Numbered from the stretch's first letter, positions 19,641 to 33,094 are shown. The stretch: DNA of 64,000 bases from Metallyticus violacea (GCA_030762175.1 CM060843.1:119466869-119530868); one strand, 5' to 3'. The notes: generated by a model from the sequence alone, not told the origin. Translations and numbers: made by a program.

Positions 19641-21325
19641 TTGTACAGTATGAGAAAGAAATCTGGCTGCAATAATATCTTATTAGAATAATGTTCAAAA
19701 GGAAGGATAGAATCATGCAGGGAAATTTATAGATAAGAAGGAATTTTGCAACAGTTCACTGTGCCTAATTATATATAATTGAATCTACATCATATTGTCA
19801 TTAACAATAAAGCTACATAAATATATATAATTGGTAAAAAAATAACCAAGCATGTTATAGTAAATATTCATACAATAAATTACCAAATATGCCAAAGCAT
19901 TTTTAAGTAGTTTTTTATATCGGGAATTTTCACAGGGAAATATATTATAATATGACAAATTATTGTTACGAAATTTGAATGTTTTCGTGACAATAATTTA
20001 TCATATTATGTCAAAGCATGTTAACAAAAAGTTCTGCATATAGCTGCAACAATAGCTGCACCTGCATAAAGTATATGAGAATTTTTAATTCTATAATATT
20101 TGTATTGTAAATTGTCTCCTTTGACCTTGCCAGATAGCTTGTATATGATTTCTAAATGATAAATGATGATTTATCAAATGATTTCTAAGATTCACTTTTT
20201 GTAACTTAAGAAACTGGGCAACATATCTTATTCCTTGTAATATAGCCCATAGTTCATTGGTTAATGAGGAATGTGTGAAACCATGACATGCATTAATATT
20301 TCACTTTAAAGATCCTCATGAAAATTTAGTCAATTTATTTGCTTTAATTAACTGTAATCTAATAATATATGGAAAAAAAATCATACATCAGGCTTTTCTA
20401 TTTGACCAACCTTTTTTCTGTTGATGTCAATTGCATGCTTCTTATTATTTCTTAATTTTATAATTTTAATTTTAAAGGAGTTAACTAATAATGAGTTTTC
20501 TCTAGGGTATCTTTAGAAGATATCCACAATATCTTGATGTTTACAAGTTTTTCATATAAACTCCCTATGCTATAAATGATATCAGAGCATTTCTCACTAT
20601 CTATTTTTCAAATGCCATTAATATAAAATAAACAAAGAGCAACCCTGAACTGATTCTGTGTCACCCCACATTTTATTGTGTGGTATAATTAATACCACAT
20701 TAATTTTAATTTCATCTTCACTTATAACTTTAATTTATAGCTATTCATTGGTTTCATAAAATTAATTTTAGCTAGTTATTTTTGGTGATTCACCATGTCA
20801 AATGGCTCAGAAAATTCAAGGAATACTGACAGCAAAAGCATAATTTACAAGTTCTGATATTGCATTTATTGTCCATGATATTTTTTCTAGTACAATAGTC
20901 CTGTGTGAATTATAATCAGAACAAGGTCATTTTTTTCATAATATTCCCAATGGTTTGCAACAGTGTGCTACACATTGCTTATTCTTAGATCCCACACTCT
21001 CTGTGCATTCTTTGACTTTATTCATTGTTAATTAATCTTTGTGATGATTCTTTTAGTTTTAGGATAAAAGATCATTTATTTCCATGTGTTTTACTTTTTA
21101 GGAATTTTGAGGTTCTGTGATTTGTAATACCTATGTCTTGAATGGATACAACTCCCAGGAAGAGTAGTGTGATTGTAGCATTATATCTGAATTCTTCCAT
21201 GATACAAAGAAAGTTAACTAAATTTGGCATTGGTGTAGACACAATAAATAGAATTATAGAATTATTCAGCAACACAAACAGACTGGCTCAGTTTTACTGA
21301 AGAAAAAGGGGGAAACTGTGGCAGA
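19641..21325. other. No recognisable feature
   Basis: AT-rich. A short inverted repeat near 19945-20010 (AAATATATTATAATATGACAA and partners around a TTACGAAATTTGAATGTTTTCG centre) is the only structure noted. Confidence 0.5.
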
Positions 21326-21329
21326 AAAA

Positions 21330-21610
21330 GTAAAAGAACTATAATTGATGGATGTTTTCTCCTCAGAGAAAGCAATTTGAACAGACTCACTGCTGTGGAC
21401 TTGGCTCATGAATTGGGGAAAGGGGAGTGAATCTGCACATTTCTAATGTTCATCATAGACTTCTGTCAGTTGGAAGGAAAGCCCACAAATCTGTAAAGAA
21501 GCACCTTCTAACAGGAAACATGCACAGAAAAGATCTCTTGTAGGCATACAGTCATCAGGATTGGACAATAGAACACTGGAAGAAAGGCATGCAATCCCTT
21601 CATGATATAA
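21330..21610 (+). pseudogene. Tc1-like transposase fragment (N-terminal half)
   Basis: In shifting plus-strand frames I read NLNRLTAVDLAHELGKGSG, VNLHISNVHHRLLSVGRKAH, KSVKKHLLTGNMHRKDLL and YSHQDWTIEHWKK. This pattern (HTH, then RKAxxKKPLLT-like, then DWTxExWKKV) is that of Tc1-family transposases just before the first catalytic Asp. The catalytic part is absent downstream, and stops interrupt the fragment. It lies in the 3' flank of the sulfotransferase gene. Confidence 0.55.
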
Positions 21611-22853
21611 ATGATCTTGTTATTGCAATTGTTAAGGTCTTCAAGGACTTCCTATGAGAGACTAAATAGCATTTTCCTGACCTCACAACAAGTCGTGACA
21701 GAATGGATTCAGATTCAGATAGAAAAGCTGCTACAAACTACCTCACATATGGAAACAGAGATGTCAATGATGAGGGTGTTTACCTTTGATTCTTCCATGA
21801 AACTCCAACATTGTCATCTCAGTCTGTGCTGCTGTAGGCTCCATTAGTGACCAAATGTTCCAGAGCACTGCTAATACCATTTATCATTGTTTTTGATTAG
21901 CTGTTTAAGCACTTTGTCTCTATAATCATTCATTGCCAATAATTAACTAGTGAAAGGAATGAGACTATTATTTTGGGACAGGGGCAGTGCCATACTAGTT
22001 ATTATTTTATTTTGTCTAAGAAATTTGGTATCCTTCCTTAAACAATCTTCTCCACCATCTTTTTAAATGTTGAATAAAGGGAAATTGACAGCATTTATCT
22101 TACATTTTTCTTTGTTTTATGAATTTCTAAGATCTCATATTTGCTATTTTGCAATGGTTAAATAATTAAATAAATAGAAAATTGCATTTACAACTTGCTT
22201 TCCTTTTATTTTATTCCATGAATATTCCATCTTTTACTAAAATTAAAGTAATATGTATAATTATACCTATTATAGACTTTATTCAGCACTCTGAAGACCT
22301 AAAGAAGTATATAAGGAACTCTCCACTTCATATTAGCTTTTTGTTTTTAAAAAAATTAAATGAAATGTTATACTGTAATTTCTGCTTTTAGAATTTTTGG
22401 GCTTTCTTATGTAATAATGTTTGTTAGCATATACATAATAGCATCTGTTGTTGAATGTTGTTCTTCTCAGAGATAACTAGCTGAATATTACATTTTTCTT
22501 CCAGAATGACTATTCTACTCTCTTCTCTTCTCTTTCCCTTGCTTATCTTCTTTTTGCTACAGATACACTTAAATGTTTTGATCAGTTTTTTTTTCCATTT
22601 TCAAGAAAATTGGAAGTTAGCACCTATGTAATAGATATTTCTGTCACTAACATATGCAAGCATTAAACTTTAGAATCCTCTAGAGAAAAGAATCTGAAAG
22701 TATTTCTGACAAACTGGATTTTTAAGAATTTTGACTGATATGAACTTAACTAATGTATCTGATTATAATTTTCTGCCATTGATATTTCTGAATATGTGAC
22801 TTTTCTCTTTCTTTATAGGTACACTATAAGCCAAAATTAACATGTTTAAGATA
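21611..22853. other. No recognisable feature
   Basis: AT-rich 3' flank of the sulfotransferase gene; short frames only. Confidence 0.5.
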
Positions 22854-22859
22854 TTTATT
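22854..22859 (-). promoter_or_regulatory. Candidate polyadenylation signal of the sulfotransferase gene
   Basis: AATAAA on the minus strand about 90 nt after the stop codon. It is the first canonical hexamer downstream of the last exon. In such AT-rich DNA hexamers occur by chance, so this is only a candidate. Confidence 0.4.
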
Positions 22860-22947
22860 GACAACAAGACTTTTGCTGAACTCCATTTGATATTTAATAG
22901 GTTAATTACCATAACTACACTTGACCTTCAGTAATAGCACTTGGCCT

Positions 22948-23287
22948 TCAACCATAAGTAGCATAGTGCAAATATTCATCCATTTTGTAGTCAAACAATT
23001 CAAAGTCTAGCCTATATTTTTCGTATAATTTCAGTACTTCATCTTTTGTCAACTGAGAGAAATATTTTTTAGCAATTTCATTCCCTTCACCATTGTAAGA
23101 CTTGTGTCTCCAGTGAGGTCTTAACAGTCTCTGGAGATTGGCAGCATGTATGGTGTACACCTGGTCTTTGAGCATTGTTTCTACTTTGCTTATAATGTCG
23201 TAGTTCAGCAGACATGGTGTGCAATATAAGTAATAAGGTATCCAATGATCATCAGCATAGTTGACTAGATCCACATCAATAAGATAC
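22948..23287 (-). CDS. Carbohydrate sulfotransferase exon 5 (C-terminal domain and stop)
   Basis: Last coding exon, residues 252-363, entered after TTTCTTTATGCAG. It carries the family signature HWIPYYLYCTPC (residues 265-276) followed by YDIISKVET (280-288): the CHST C-terminal motif of His-Trp-x-Pro, a Cys-x-x-Cys pair and Tyr-Asp-x-Ile-x-Lys-x-Glu-Thr. The remaining 75 residues (YFSQLTKDEVLKLYEKYRLDF is a central piece) form the usual final helices ending in ATYG. The protein of 363 residues is of normal length for CHST family members. The frame is free of stops through all five exons, so the gene looks functional. Intron 4 (23288-37220, about 13.9 kb) is the largest and is full of hAT, LINE and SINE debris. 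The exact glycan substrate cannot be read from the sequence. Confidence 0.93.
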
Positions 23288-23513
23288 CTGCATAAAGAAA
23301 ATAAAAGCCACATATCAGCACGGATGTGATCTTACACATATTGTTGTGTGTGAGTTTTTTTAAACCTTTATTAATACAACATGCTCCATTACATTTAAAA
23401 TAATACTACATGAAAATTTTTACGTATATAGTATAAGATTTGACTATTATATATAACATAATACAGATGTCCTTATGCTATTCTAATGAGTGTGTTTATA
23501 TAATTTCATGAAA

Positions 23514-23611
23514 CTTTTCACAAACACACTTTTATAAGTGTGTTTGTGAAACTTAAAGAGAGTTTTAATGTGACGACATGATTTTTAGTGTTTTACTTTA
23601 AATCAAAATAA
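23514..23611. mobile_element. Solo PLE terminal module with 12-bp duplication (intron 4)
   Basis: A 98-bp insertion flanked by a perfect duplication AATTTCATGAAA (23502-23513 and 23612-23623). It starts with a small palindrome (CACAAACACACTT / AAGTGTGTTTGTG around 23533) and continues with the terminal module seen at 3594-3665, 5072-5145 and 8325-8397. It is the only clear PLE piece inside the gene. Confidence 0.85.
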
Positions 23612-23879
23612 AATTTCATGAAAGTTTGTTTTTAGTGAACATATCATGCAATTGGATACCATGTATAATATGTTATATAATTATTGGATATATTCTGTTC
23701 AGTAACTAATACAATTGTTTTGATTCTTGATATGTACATTATTCTACATACTTTTACATTTACTATTTGCTTTACAATAGGTTAAGGTTCATTTTTTTAC
23801 ATATTCTTGGAAATATTTTCTATGTGTTTATTATCACATTCTTTGAACTAGCCAGTGTTTTTAATTTATTCTTATTTTT

Positions 23880-24260
23880 CATTTGAATTGATTTCATTCC
23901 CCATTCAGTATTTTATACTTGAAAATAATATGGTCAATTGTTTGCTCCACTGCATCATATGGATACTGTGGGCTATCCATTAATTTGAACCTGTGGTAAT
24001 AAGACTTTGTAACAAGAGCTGTAAGAATTGGTGATACTGATATGATAAACCACTTCTTATCTTTCACTCTTGGAAAGAATGCCTTGGTCATCTCCACGTT
24101 TGTGGTTAGTTGCCATTCATTTTCCCACTTAATTGCACTTATATCTCAAGTGCCTTTCACCACATAACTTTCAGGGATTTTCCTGTAGCAAATTTCTAGT
24201 TTGCTGTTGTTTTGCCAGTTTTGTCAACCAATTTTTGAGGGAATGTAGTGTGATCTGACC
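23880..24260 (-). pseudogene. LINE ORF2 C-terminal fragment
   Basis: Minus strand: AIKWENEWQLTTNVEMTKAFFP, then ISVSPILTALVTKSYYHRF and EQTIDHIIFKYKIL. The order (W..EW.......T..FFP, LS..LTALVTGH......HRF, then a Cys/His-poor EQTxDHIIF..C.IL) is that of the region after RNase H in Jockey/I-type LINEs. The Cys residues of the terminal knuckle are lost (C to Y changes). Truncated and dead. Confidence 0.6.
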
Positions 24261-24261
24261 G

Positions 24262-24942
24262 TCCATATATATTGTTTTGTGCATAGGTTAACTTAATTCT
24301 TTTATTTTTTATAGTGCTTTTAAGACTGTTAATTGTTCTGCCTGATTATATTTGATCAAGTGCTATGTAAAATATATTGTGATTTGCATATTTATGTTTG
24401 TGTATGTGAGCATGCGTGCATGTGATCATACAGTATGCCCATAAAACCATGCTGGAGTTTCAAAGGAGTTTATTGATACAACCAAAAACAATAAACATTT
24501 CATGTGATATGGCAAATAACAAACCACATACTTCTACATGTGCAGTACAATTTGACATTGCTTCTGTTTTGCTATTCAATCTTCTAACTGATATTCCACT
24601 TATTGCCACAAATGACAGCAGCACATCAAGTGTGACAGACTGAATACTTCTCTGATTCTATACAGTTATCATTGATACAAACTCTGTACACATTTTGTTT
24701 GATGTAGTCTCAGAAGTAAAGTCTAAAGTTTGAAATCTGGCAATTATGTTAGTCATGCCTTCCATTCACCTCTTTCTGTTCAGTGCTATGAAATGTTATA
24801 TTCAGAAATTTATGAACAATATAGCTATAGTGTGGAGGAGCACAATTTATTTGAAAGATGATACCTTTATCTCAAATTAATGGCACTGCATACAATTCCA
24901 ACATATCAAGATAGTATGTGGTAGTATGTTATTATGTGACTT
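24262..24942. other. No recognisable feature
   Basis: Intron 4 DNA with short frames only. Confidence 0.5.
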
Positions 24943-25215
24943 TTTTTAATTGTGTTTAATGCTCATTTTAATTACTAAGGCATCACAGGCTTTGGACATT
25001 GATGATACATGAGATAAATAATAAACTGGAAAAGATTCGTTTTTTAAGCAAGGAAGCGTTCCAGGCATGTTTAGGATGCCTCCCTGGCATTTGCCATTTA
25101 TGAGGACTGTGGAAAACCTGAAGAAAATCTCAGTCAGGGAGGATTCTAGTGGGAATTGAACCTCAGATGTGCTCATGATTCTGCACCTTAATGATCTCAG
25201 CCACCATGGCAGTAA
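24943..25215 (-). mobile_element. SINE-B copy
   Basis: Minus-strand copy of a second tRNA-derived SINE. The tRNA-like head is at about 25140-25210, with the B box replaced by GGGAATTGAACCTC. The body shows CCTGGCATTTGCCATTTATG and CACAGGCTTTGGACATTGATG and ends in a T-run (A tail on the other strand). Related copies at 26975-27265 and 51248-51556. Confidence 0.8.
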
Positions 25216-26970
25216 AATGTGATGTTACAATTGGTTACAATTCCTGTCACTCTACCAAATGTAAATGCTCATCATATATTCATACTCAGTTGCCCATATC
25301 CTGATGTTATTTTCACAAAAATGACCAGACACATGGAACATAGGCTCATCATTAAGCTCAATCTTTTATAAGAATAGTTCATCATTAACCATTTTGCCAA
25401 GCATAATCAAATCTTTTGGGCCACCCAGTTGGGTAGATTGACGTAACAACAGCAGTTTGTAACTTTTAAAATGGGAGCTTTTATTCAAAACTATGTGAAC
25501 TGAAATCTTCCTAAGGCCCAGACTTTGAGCACAGATATGCACAAATCTCTTAAGCTTCCTACACAACTCTTCTGTGAAGCTTTAACCACAACGTTCTGTA
25601 TTCAACAACCTGCCAATTTCCTCAAGTTAGCAATCTGCCGAAAAATTGTTGTGGCTCTCCATTGAACAAGTGACTATATTTATGATGAACAGATTATGCA
25701 AGCCAAAGGACGCATTGAACCTTCCTTTGAATTGTCTCTTTCCTGACTCAATATGACCATTTGCTCAAATATACCAAGTCTTCTCCAAACTTCCATAACT
25801 CTCTGTGATGCTCCTTTATACATTGTAAGAATTATGGTTTTATTTTGCTTTGTTCAGATACTGTAGGAGTCTATGACTGCATAGACACATCGTTTATAAA
25901 AATAATGGATTACTGTATACATATAAACTTCAGACAACATCTAATTCAATGGCTGCTCATAGAAATTGCTAGTTATTTGATAAGCATAATTAGAGCCAAT
26001 CATCTTTGCAATCATCTGCAGTTCCATGCTTTTATAGAGTTTTCTTTTGTACTTCTAATACCCTTGAGACATGTTCTGTGTTTCAGCCTTTTCTGTGACC
26101 CTGAATGCAATTGCAAGCAAAATTGCACATAGAATAATTCTGTAATTTAGTATTTAATCCTGTACAATATTATTTCTTTTGTTTATACTGAAGGGCCATT
26201 GCCTTTTACTTGCTAGGGTTAACTCTATGGTTCATGGGATTAGAGTGTTGATACCAAACTAATGCCACAGAAAATGTAGATTAATTTTTGGTTTAAACAA
26301 AATAACTGGTTCAGAGTTTTTTCCTACCTAAAGAGAATATCAGTGTTAGCACCTTTGACCCAAGTCCTACAGTATAGCTCATTCCAAAGATCAAAACACA
26401 ACAACGAATGTAATGACAAATGAATGAATTGTATTAAAGATAATTTTTTATATTATAAAATTGGTGCATATGGACAACTTTCATCTTCTGATTCCAAAAA
26501 TGAGAACCAAATGTCACATTTTTCTTCTACAGTGTGTTCAATAATTATAAAGAATTTTACTCAAATTCTGTGTTAAAATAAGTGCATTAAAGGTATTATT
26601 CAAAGTAAACTGTGTATTACTAATACAAAGAGCAGTTTCATCATTTATTTTTAATTTAATGTTATAAATTCCCTATGCTGACATACGGTTTGTACGTTTA
26701 TTGGTCAAAATAATACTTTCTTTTATATTTGACACTGCTTTCCCTCAAAAGGAACCAATAACATTCTCTCATCATTGCTGAATCCCATCTACCCTGATAA
26801 TGCTACTCCATTATAAGGGCATACTGGCAGAATCATTAATCAGAGATCCTAAATTTTGAGAGGATATAGGAAATGAACTTTGAGAAACATTCTGTAACTT
26901 AATGTTTTATAGCACTGCAACAAATTTGACACCAGTTCTTGAAAGGTTTTTTCTTCTTTTTTATTTATTT
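25216..26970. other. No recognisable feature
   Basis: Intron 4 DNA with short frames only; no repeated or coding content recognised. Confidence 0.5.
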
Positions 26971-26974
26971 ATTT

Positions 26975-27265
26975 ATATATTTTTAAATAGTGTTTAATGT
27001 CCGTTTTAACTACTAAGGTATCACAGACAGTGAACACTGATGATACATGAGATGAAATGATTAACTGGGAAAGGAATTTTTTTAGGAGGAAAACGCTCCA
27101 GGGCTAAGTTTTGGGGTACTTCCTGGCATTTGCCATTTACGAGGACTAAGGAAAACCTGGAATAGACCTCAGTCAGGGAGGAAGGTCCTGGTGGGAATCC
27201 AACCCCATACCTTCTGCTCACGAGTCCGTGCATTTACGACCTTGGCCACCCGTGGCAGTTTTTCA
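26975..27265 (-). mobile_element. SINE-B copy
   Basis: Minus strand, same architecture as 24943-25215: head with GGTGGCC at about 27250, B-box region near 27185-27205, body CTTCCTGGCATTTGCCATTT, and the end TGTTTAATGTCCGTTTTAAC next to a TTTATTTATTTAT tract. Confidence 0.8.
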
Positions 27266-27671
27266 TTTTTGGGTTCATAAAAATCCATGAACTGCATATT
27301 TAAAGGCTTATCAAACATTCGGCTCATTTTTGTTTAGAGCTCTGTCAAATTCGAATTGCTCAGAAGTTTTTGAATTTAAAGGTCTACAAATGTTCCCTCT
27401 TTAAATTTTGTTATTGAAAGTTTAGGAAACAGGTGTCTCCAATAGTTGAACCATTTGCATTTTTTGTTATCTATTTCTTTAACAAAAAGCTTAATTTCCC
27501 AGTTTTATGTGCACTCTAAAATAGTTGTATATTTCTAGATCCGCTAAAGACTTTAAACTTTTCAGGCAATTCTTTACTTCATACTGTTTACCTGTTTCAT
27601 GCCTTCCCAATTACATAGGAAGCAACAGTATTTAGTAACACCCCTTGTGATCTGCTATATTTTCAATTTAG

Positions 27672-30600
27672 CGGGCGCGGATTCAAAGGGGACCAGGAAG
27701 CCCGGGCCGCTATGCCAGACCATACGACAATTTTAAAGTTTAGTGATCCGGTGCTTAGTACTTCTTGCACTCGTTATTTTCCATTGTCGAGTAGCAATTA
27801 TGTTGCTTTGTTTTGTATATGTATTTTTCCCCCGTTATCGCGTCCGTTTTTTTTATAATATAATCAGTTGCAAAAAAGTAAATTTTCTATGGTTAAATTC
27901 AAATTGAAGCTATTGAAATAAAAAGTTTTCGCCATAAAATTGATCTGATCAGGAATTGAATCCGGGTTTACTCCGTGAGAGGCAACGATGTTATTTCATT
28001 ATTATAATATCTTAATTTGCTACGTTTTATATATTATAATACAATCAAATATAAATGAACGTAGTTGTATTATATGCATGATCATTTATTTCGCGCAGAT
28101 GATTTTAATAATCTAAAATTAAATATAGGCCTGGAGGCAAGGATTTGCAGATTACAGAACTCTGTTTTCAAAATGGAAAAGCGACAAAGAAAAAACAAAT
28201 CTGCCAACTTGTGTTATTTTAAGTATCCATTTGAGACGGGCCGATTCATTAATTTATACCTCTAGGTTCAAACTGTGATCTGTTAATTGTTGATTCAAAA
28301 ACATATTCCAGTTACAATAACTTCTCTCAGTACTGTTCAATGGAGTGAAGTGTGCGGTTCGAAATTCGATCCTTGGTGGTCCTTTGTTATTGTAAGATGT
28401 CGAAACGCAAAGTTCAGACTAATTTATTACGGTTCGTTAAAAGGTAGTGTGCTGAAGCTGAAGGTGAGGATCGTACATGTGAAAAAGTAATGCCGAATAG
28501 TGATTGTGTTACAAACTTGAATGCCTGTACCAATAGTGTGAACCGAAAACTTTATTAGGAAGAGGAACTGTATCTAATGATTGCGATGAACTTGACATAG
28601 GTCATTTTGTGAACCAAGATTTTCGCAATGAGATACTAATTATAGAGCACTGATTAGTTCGTGTGTCCCACCGAAAAGTTACTTTCCGGTAACTTTAGAA
28701 GCTGGACATTGCAGCCGTTTCCAGGATTCCTGGTTAATTTCCCCTGGCTTACTTATAGTAAAAAGAATGAAGGTTCTTACTGTCGGGATGTATTACTTTT
28801 GGTCCTAAGGAGGGGTGCTCCTAGTAGGGTTCAGCTACAATCTCTAGTTTTTGAGCCTCTAAATTTATTTAAGAAGACACTTAAAATATTCAGGGAACAT
28901 TTAAAGAATAGTTATCGTAAAACAGTCCTTGTTAAAATTGAGAATTTTAAGAGTGTGTATGAAGGGAAAAACAGAACGAAGTTCAATTGAACAATTAAAT
29001 TAAAAAAAAAAAGAGTAAATAAAAATCGCATGAAATTGTTATCCATTTGAAGACCTTACTCTGTGAACTTTCCACTTTGAGGGCACAGGGATGACGGTGT
29101 CATTGATTTAGAGCATGGATTTGAAGGTGAAAATAGGGGGAATTTTAAGGAACTTCTTAAATTTCGAGTTGACGCAGGGGATGAAATTCTCACAGATCAT
29201 CTTGCAAAGGCATTTAAAAATTCAATTCTAACAAGTAAAACAATACAAAAGGGTTTGATAAAATGTTGTGCTTTCATAATTGAAAACAAAATTATAGATG
29301 ATGTTAAGAGTTGGAAATATTTTTCTATTCTACTTGACGAAACTACGAACATCAGTACAAATGACCAATTATCATTATGCGTGCGTTTTATTTAGGTGGA
29401 AAAGTGTTGTGTGATAGAGGAATTTTTAAGATTTGTTGTAACGCACGATTTAAGGGGTGAAGGGTTGTGTAAGTAAATACTGAATGAACTGCGAGTAGAC
29501 ATTTCGAACTTGCTTGGACAAGGATACGATGGTGGTGCAAATTTCTCAGGACAGTTTCTTGGCGTACAAGCCCGAATTTTAGCAGTTTAACCTCTTGCGT
29601 TCTATATGCATTGTGCCGCGCATTGCCTGAATCTATCGATTTCTAAAGAGTGTTCTATCACTTCCATTAGACAAGTTCTTGACATTATGGGCGAAAATTT
29701 TAATTTTGTTAGGGAATCTAATAAGCGGTATCGCTCATGAAATCAGTCAGTTGTGCTCTCAGCATTAAAAAAAAAAACTAAATTGATATCATTGTGTGAA
29801 ACTCTGTGGATGAGCGCCACGATACTGTTTTACAATTTAAGGAGGTTTTTCCCAGCAATCATGTTATTCCTAGAAGAAGCAGAGTCTTTTAGTAAAAATG
29901 CACATATTTTACTCAACTGTATCCTAAAGTTCGAGTTCATAATTGTTCTAGTTACCATAGCTGAAATATTCGGAATAACTGTAAGCCTTTCCATACAGCT
30001 ACAAAATCTGAGCATTGATCTAGTTCAATGTTAAGGAATGATTGAAAGAGTTAAAGATACCTAAAAGAATGTCGAGTAAATCAAACTTGTCATTCTGTTT
30101 TTGAAAACGTTATCACATTAGTAAAAGATATTGATATAAAAGTTAAGGCGCATGGAATAACATCCAGACAAACTTACTACAACTTCTTCTGAAGATATTA
30201 TCGTATTAATATTTTTTCTTCATTCTTGGATTACGTTTTCAATGAATTGTCTAGTAGATTCGTGATAAACACAACCACATCCTTAAACTTTAGTGCTTGA
30301 TTCCAGCTTTTCGGAATGACCTGAATTCAGATATTACGATTTACTAAAAGGAGCAAGCAACAAGACTTGCCAGGAACTATTACAGAGCTTCGAGATGAAT
30401 TAAAAATGTGGTTTAACTTTTGGGAAACTCATCAAAGTAAACCGAGAACGGCTATTGAAGCTCTTCTCCTTTTCCACACCAAAAGCAACTTCTCTCTAAG
30501 CATCGGCCAACTCCTAATCACGTGCGTCATACCAGTAACAATATCATACTGACGAAAGGCCATTTTCAATATTAAGGCATGTGAAAACCTACTAACACCC

Positions 30601-30765
30601 AATATGCAACAGGATATACTGAATGGTTTGTTGTTACTTAACATTCACTGCAACAATGAGGCGATTACAAAGGAAGTGGTTAATCTTTTCGCAAGAAAGC
30701 ATCCCAGGAGATTACAGCTTCAATCATATGTTGTAAGTTGCAATATTATTATTATCATACAATTT
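27672..30765 (+). pseudogene. hAT-type transposon remnant 1 (ZMYM1/DUF4371-like transposase)
   Basis: Plus-strand transposase in pieces. MSKRKVQTNLLRFVKR starts at 28399. A TTF/zinc-finger-like stretch (FPWLTYSKKNEGSYCRD) is at about 28740-28790. The DUF4371-type region is at about 29120-29640, with GENRGNFKELLKFRVDAGDE, FSILLDETTNIST, GYDGGANFSGQFLGVQARI and the HCAAHCLNLSIS motif. The hAT C-terminal end is near 30560-30720 (LTPNMQQDILNGLLLLNIH). At least five stops or frameshifts interrupt it. A GC-rich stretch at 27672-27715 resembles the terminal region of such elements, but I could not define matching inverted repeats, so the left limit is uncertain. It lies in intron 4. Confidence 0.75.
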
Positions 30766-31865
30766 TTTTAGGTGCAATTAATTTATTTTATTTATATATT
30801 GTATTCATGGAACTAATAACAGTCACATTTTTTAGAATCTAAATTGAATGTGTATTTTTAAAAAGCCTGGACATTTTCTGTGTGCTTGTGGCTCATTATT
30901 TACATAGAATCTGCATAATAGATGATAATTTAAATATTATTTTATTTACTGAAATATTTAGTAAGCATCTGTTTTAGTATATATTAATTTTGATATGTCC
31001 ATATGGGGTAGTCGATCACTCCCTGTTGAATATTTCTATATCTGCAATTTAGTATATATTTTGTAATTGTAATCATGGTAATTTACTGAATTTAATATTA
31101 GTGCATTACTTTCATTCAGCCATGCCAACAAAATGTATTACTGGGATTGAAAGCTTTTTGTTGTCATTGTGCAGTAATACTGCTTGAGATTGGTCTTTGA
31201 AGAAGGTACATATAAAGTCATTCTTCACATTCATGCTAAAAGCCCAATGATTTCAAGACTTCATAAGTGTTCACTTATATGCAAATGGAGTTTTTCAGTT
31301 CAAAATATGGAGAAAAGCATTCATGCTGCTATCTGAAAATACTTTTGGTTTTTGGTGTTTCTTCAATTTAAGATTCATTTTATTACATAAAGCATTAATG
31401 TTAATTGGTAATATGTTGAAAAATAATTTATAGACATGTGCCTATATCTGTCAGCATTTCATTATTTTTGTTTCTATAAATGCCTTTTTGTTGCCTGATG
31501 AGTACAATGCTATTTTATAGAAATGGAAGAAAATAAAATTTATAAATCGCATAAAAGGAGTGGTAATTTAATGAAATAAATGATCATACAGGAAATTACC
31601 TTAATATGTCTTTTGTAAAAAGAAGTAAAAATGTAACATAGCAAAAAAATAATGCAGTTTTGAGTCAATAATTTTTTTCTGCAACACTAGTTCTATAATA
31701 ATTCCATTGTTCATTTAGTGTATATGAAATGAAACTATACTTAATTTAATCCAACCCAACTGCATATTTATTATTACAAAACAGTTTTCTAACTTAAACC
31801 TAACCAAGGGTGGTTGTTATTGCACACGAGCAATGACAATAATCTTAAATATGGTTGGTTGCTAG
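30766..31865. other. No recognisable feature
   Basis: Very AT-rich intron 4 DNA. Nothing recognised. Confidence 0.5.
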
Positions 31866-31869
31866 TGGC

Positions 31870-32265
31870 CATTGGGGATGCTGATATTTATCATTTTTTC
31901 CCTAGTTTCCCAATATAGAGCTTCCAAATTATTTTTCATTATGCTATCTAGTTGGCTGCATTTCATTAGATGTTCTTTATTTAAGATAGAATTCATGTCC
32001 TTACACAGTGGGCAATGGCTGTCCTTGATTAATTTCATCCTGAAGAAATGTTCTGACAGGCAATCTGCCCAACAATTAAGTGGAATTGGGCAACTCCAAT
32101 TTTTCTTGGTTTCAATAAAAGATGTTTGAAAGTATTTAGATCTTCATATGGTATTCCTTTAAGTTTTTGTTTGATATTTTGTTTTTCTTGTTCAGTTATT
32201 AATCTGTTTTATGAGTTTCAATTTAGAGGGAAGTTCTAATTCAAAAGGGGTTTTAATTTTATAGC

Positions 32266-32323
<58 letters not shown>

Positions 32324-33090
32324 TATCTAAAGTATCGGCAATCTTATTCCCCTATAGTCCCACATGGCTCGGAATCCATTGTAAACTATTTCTGTATTTC
32401 TGATCTGGATTGTATGATATAGTTTTCTTATTTCATTAATAGTGTAGGTTGATAGATAACTATAATTAATTATTTTTAGTGCTGCTTTAGAATCACTTAA
32501 GATCTTTTATTTACATTAGGTCTATACAGTACATTATCTAAAGCTGTTCTAATGGCCATTATTTTGTCATCAAAATTGTTAGCATACTGTTCCAAAGGTG
32601 TATATTGAGAGAATTCTTCACAATATATTCCAAAACCTGCTTCTCCATTTTTAAGTGATCCATCTGTATACACTCTACACCAGGTATTAGTTGGATAATA
32701 GTTGTTTAGTGTACTAAGTGCTACCAATATTAATACATCAGGTGGGTTGTTCTTCTTGGAGAACATTGTATTCAGATGTAGTTTCAAGCTGATATCTATA
32801 CATTGCAGAGGATCAGTTAGTATAATGGCAGGTTTAGTGCTCGTTTTTAAAATTTTGTCTAAATCTTCTTTCTCTATGTAATTTTTGAAAGTCTGTTGTG
32901 TTTTTAATCATTATGTGCTATCAGGAATTCCTATGTTGATTACTTTTAATTTTTATCCCAGTATTGCTGTTTTAATATCTAGTTCTGTTTAATTAGCAGG
33001 TTGTTAGTTATGCTCTGCTTTGCAGCAATTGTTGTTGACTCTTATTATTCTTAAGGGCCTAGATTGTATTGTATTCAATTTAGTTTTAAG
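31870..33090 (-). pseudogene. LINE fragment: RNase H domain and C-terminal zinc knuckle
   Basis: Minus strand. Upstream EDLDKILKTSTKPAI-like sequence leads into RVYTDGSLKNGEAGFGIYC (first RNase H Asp). FDDKIMAIRTALDN follows, where the catalytic Glu appears changed to Lys, then after a frameshift ILSDSKAALK (second Asp) and WIPSHVGL.GNKIAD (catalytic His). A 54-nt T-run splits it, then WADCLSEHFFRMKL, HCPLCKDMN and HLMKCSQL form a Cys/His knuckle. RNase H followed by a knuckle is the C-terminus of I/Jockey/Loa-type LINEs. The RT part is absent; the piece is dead. Confidence 0.75.
32267..32320. repeat. Poly-T run of 54 nt
   Basis: Uninterrupted T-run inside the LINE fragment. It could be the tail of a lost short insertion on the minus strand or an expanded homopolymer; its length may also reflect assembly limits. 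Confidence 0.9.
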
Positions 33091-33094
33091 TTGG

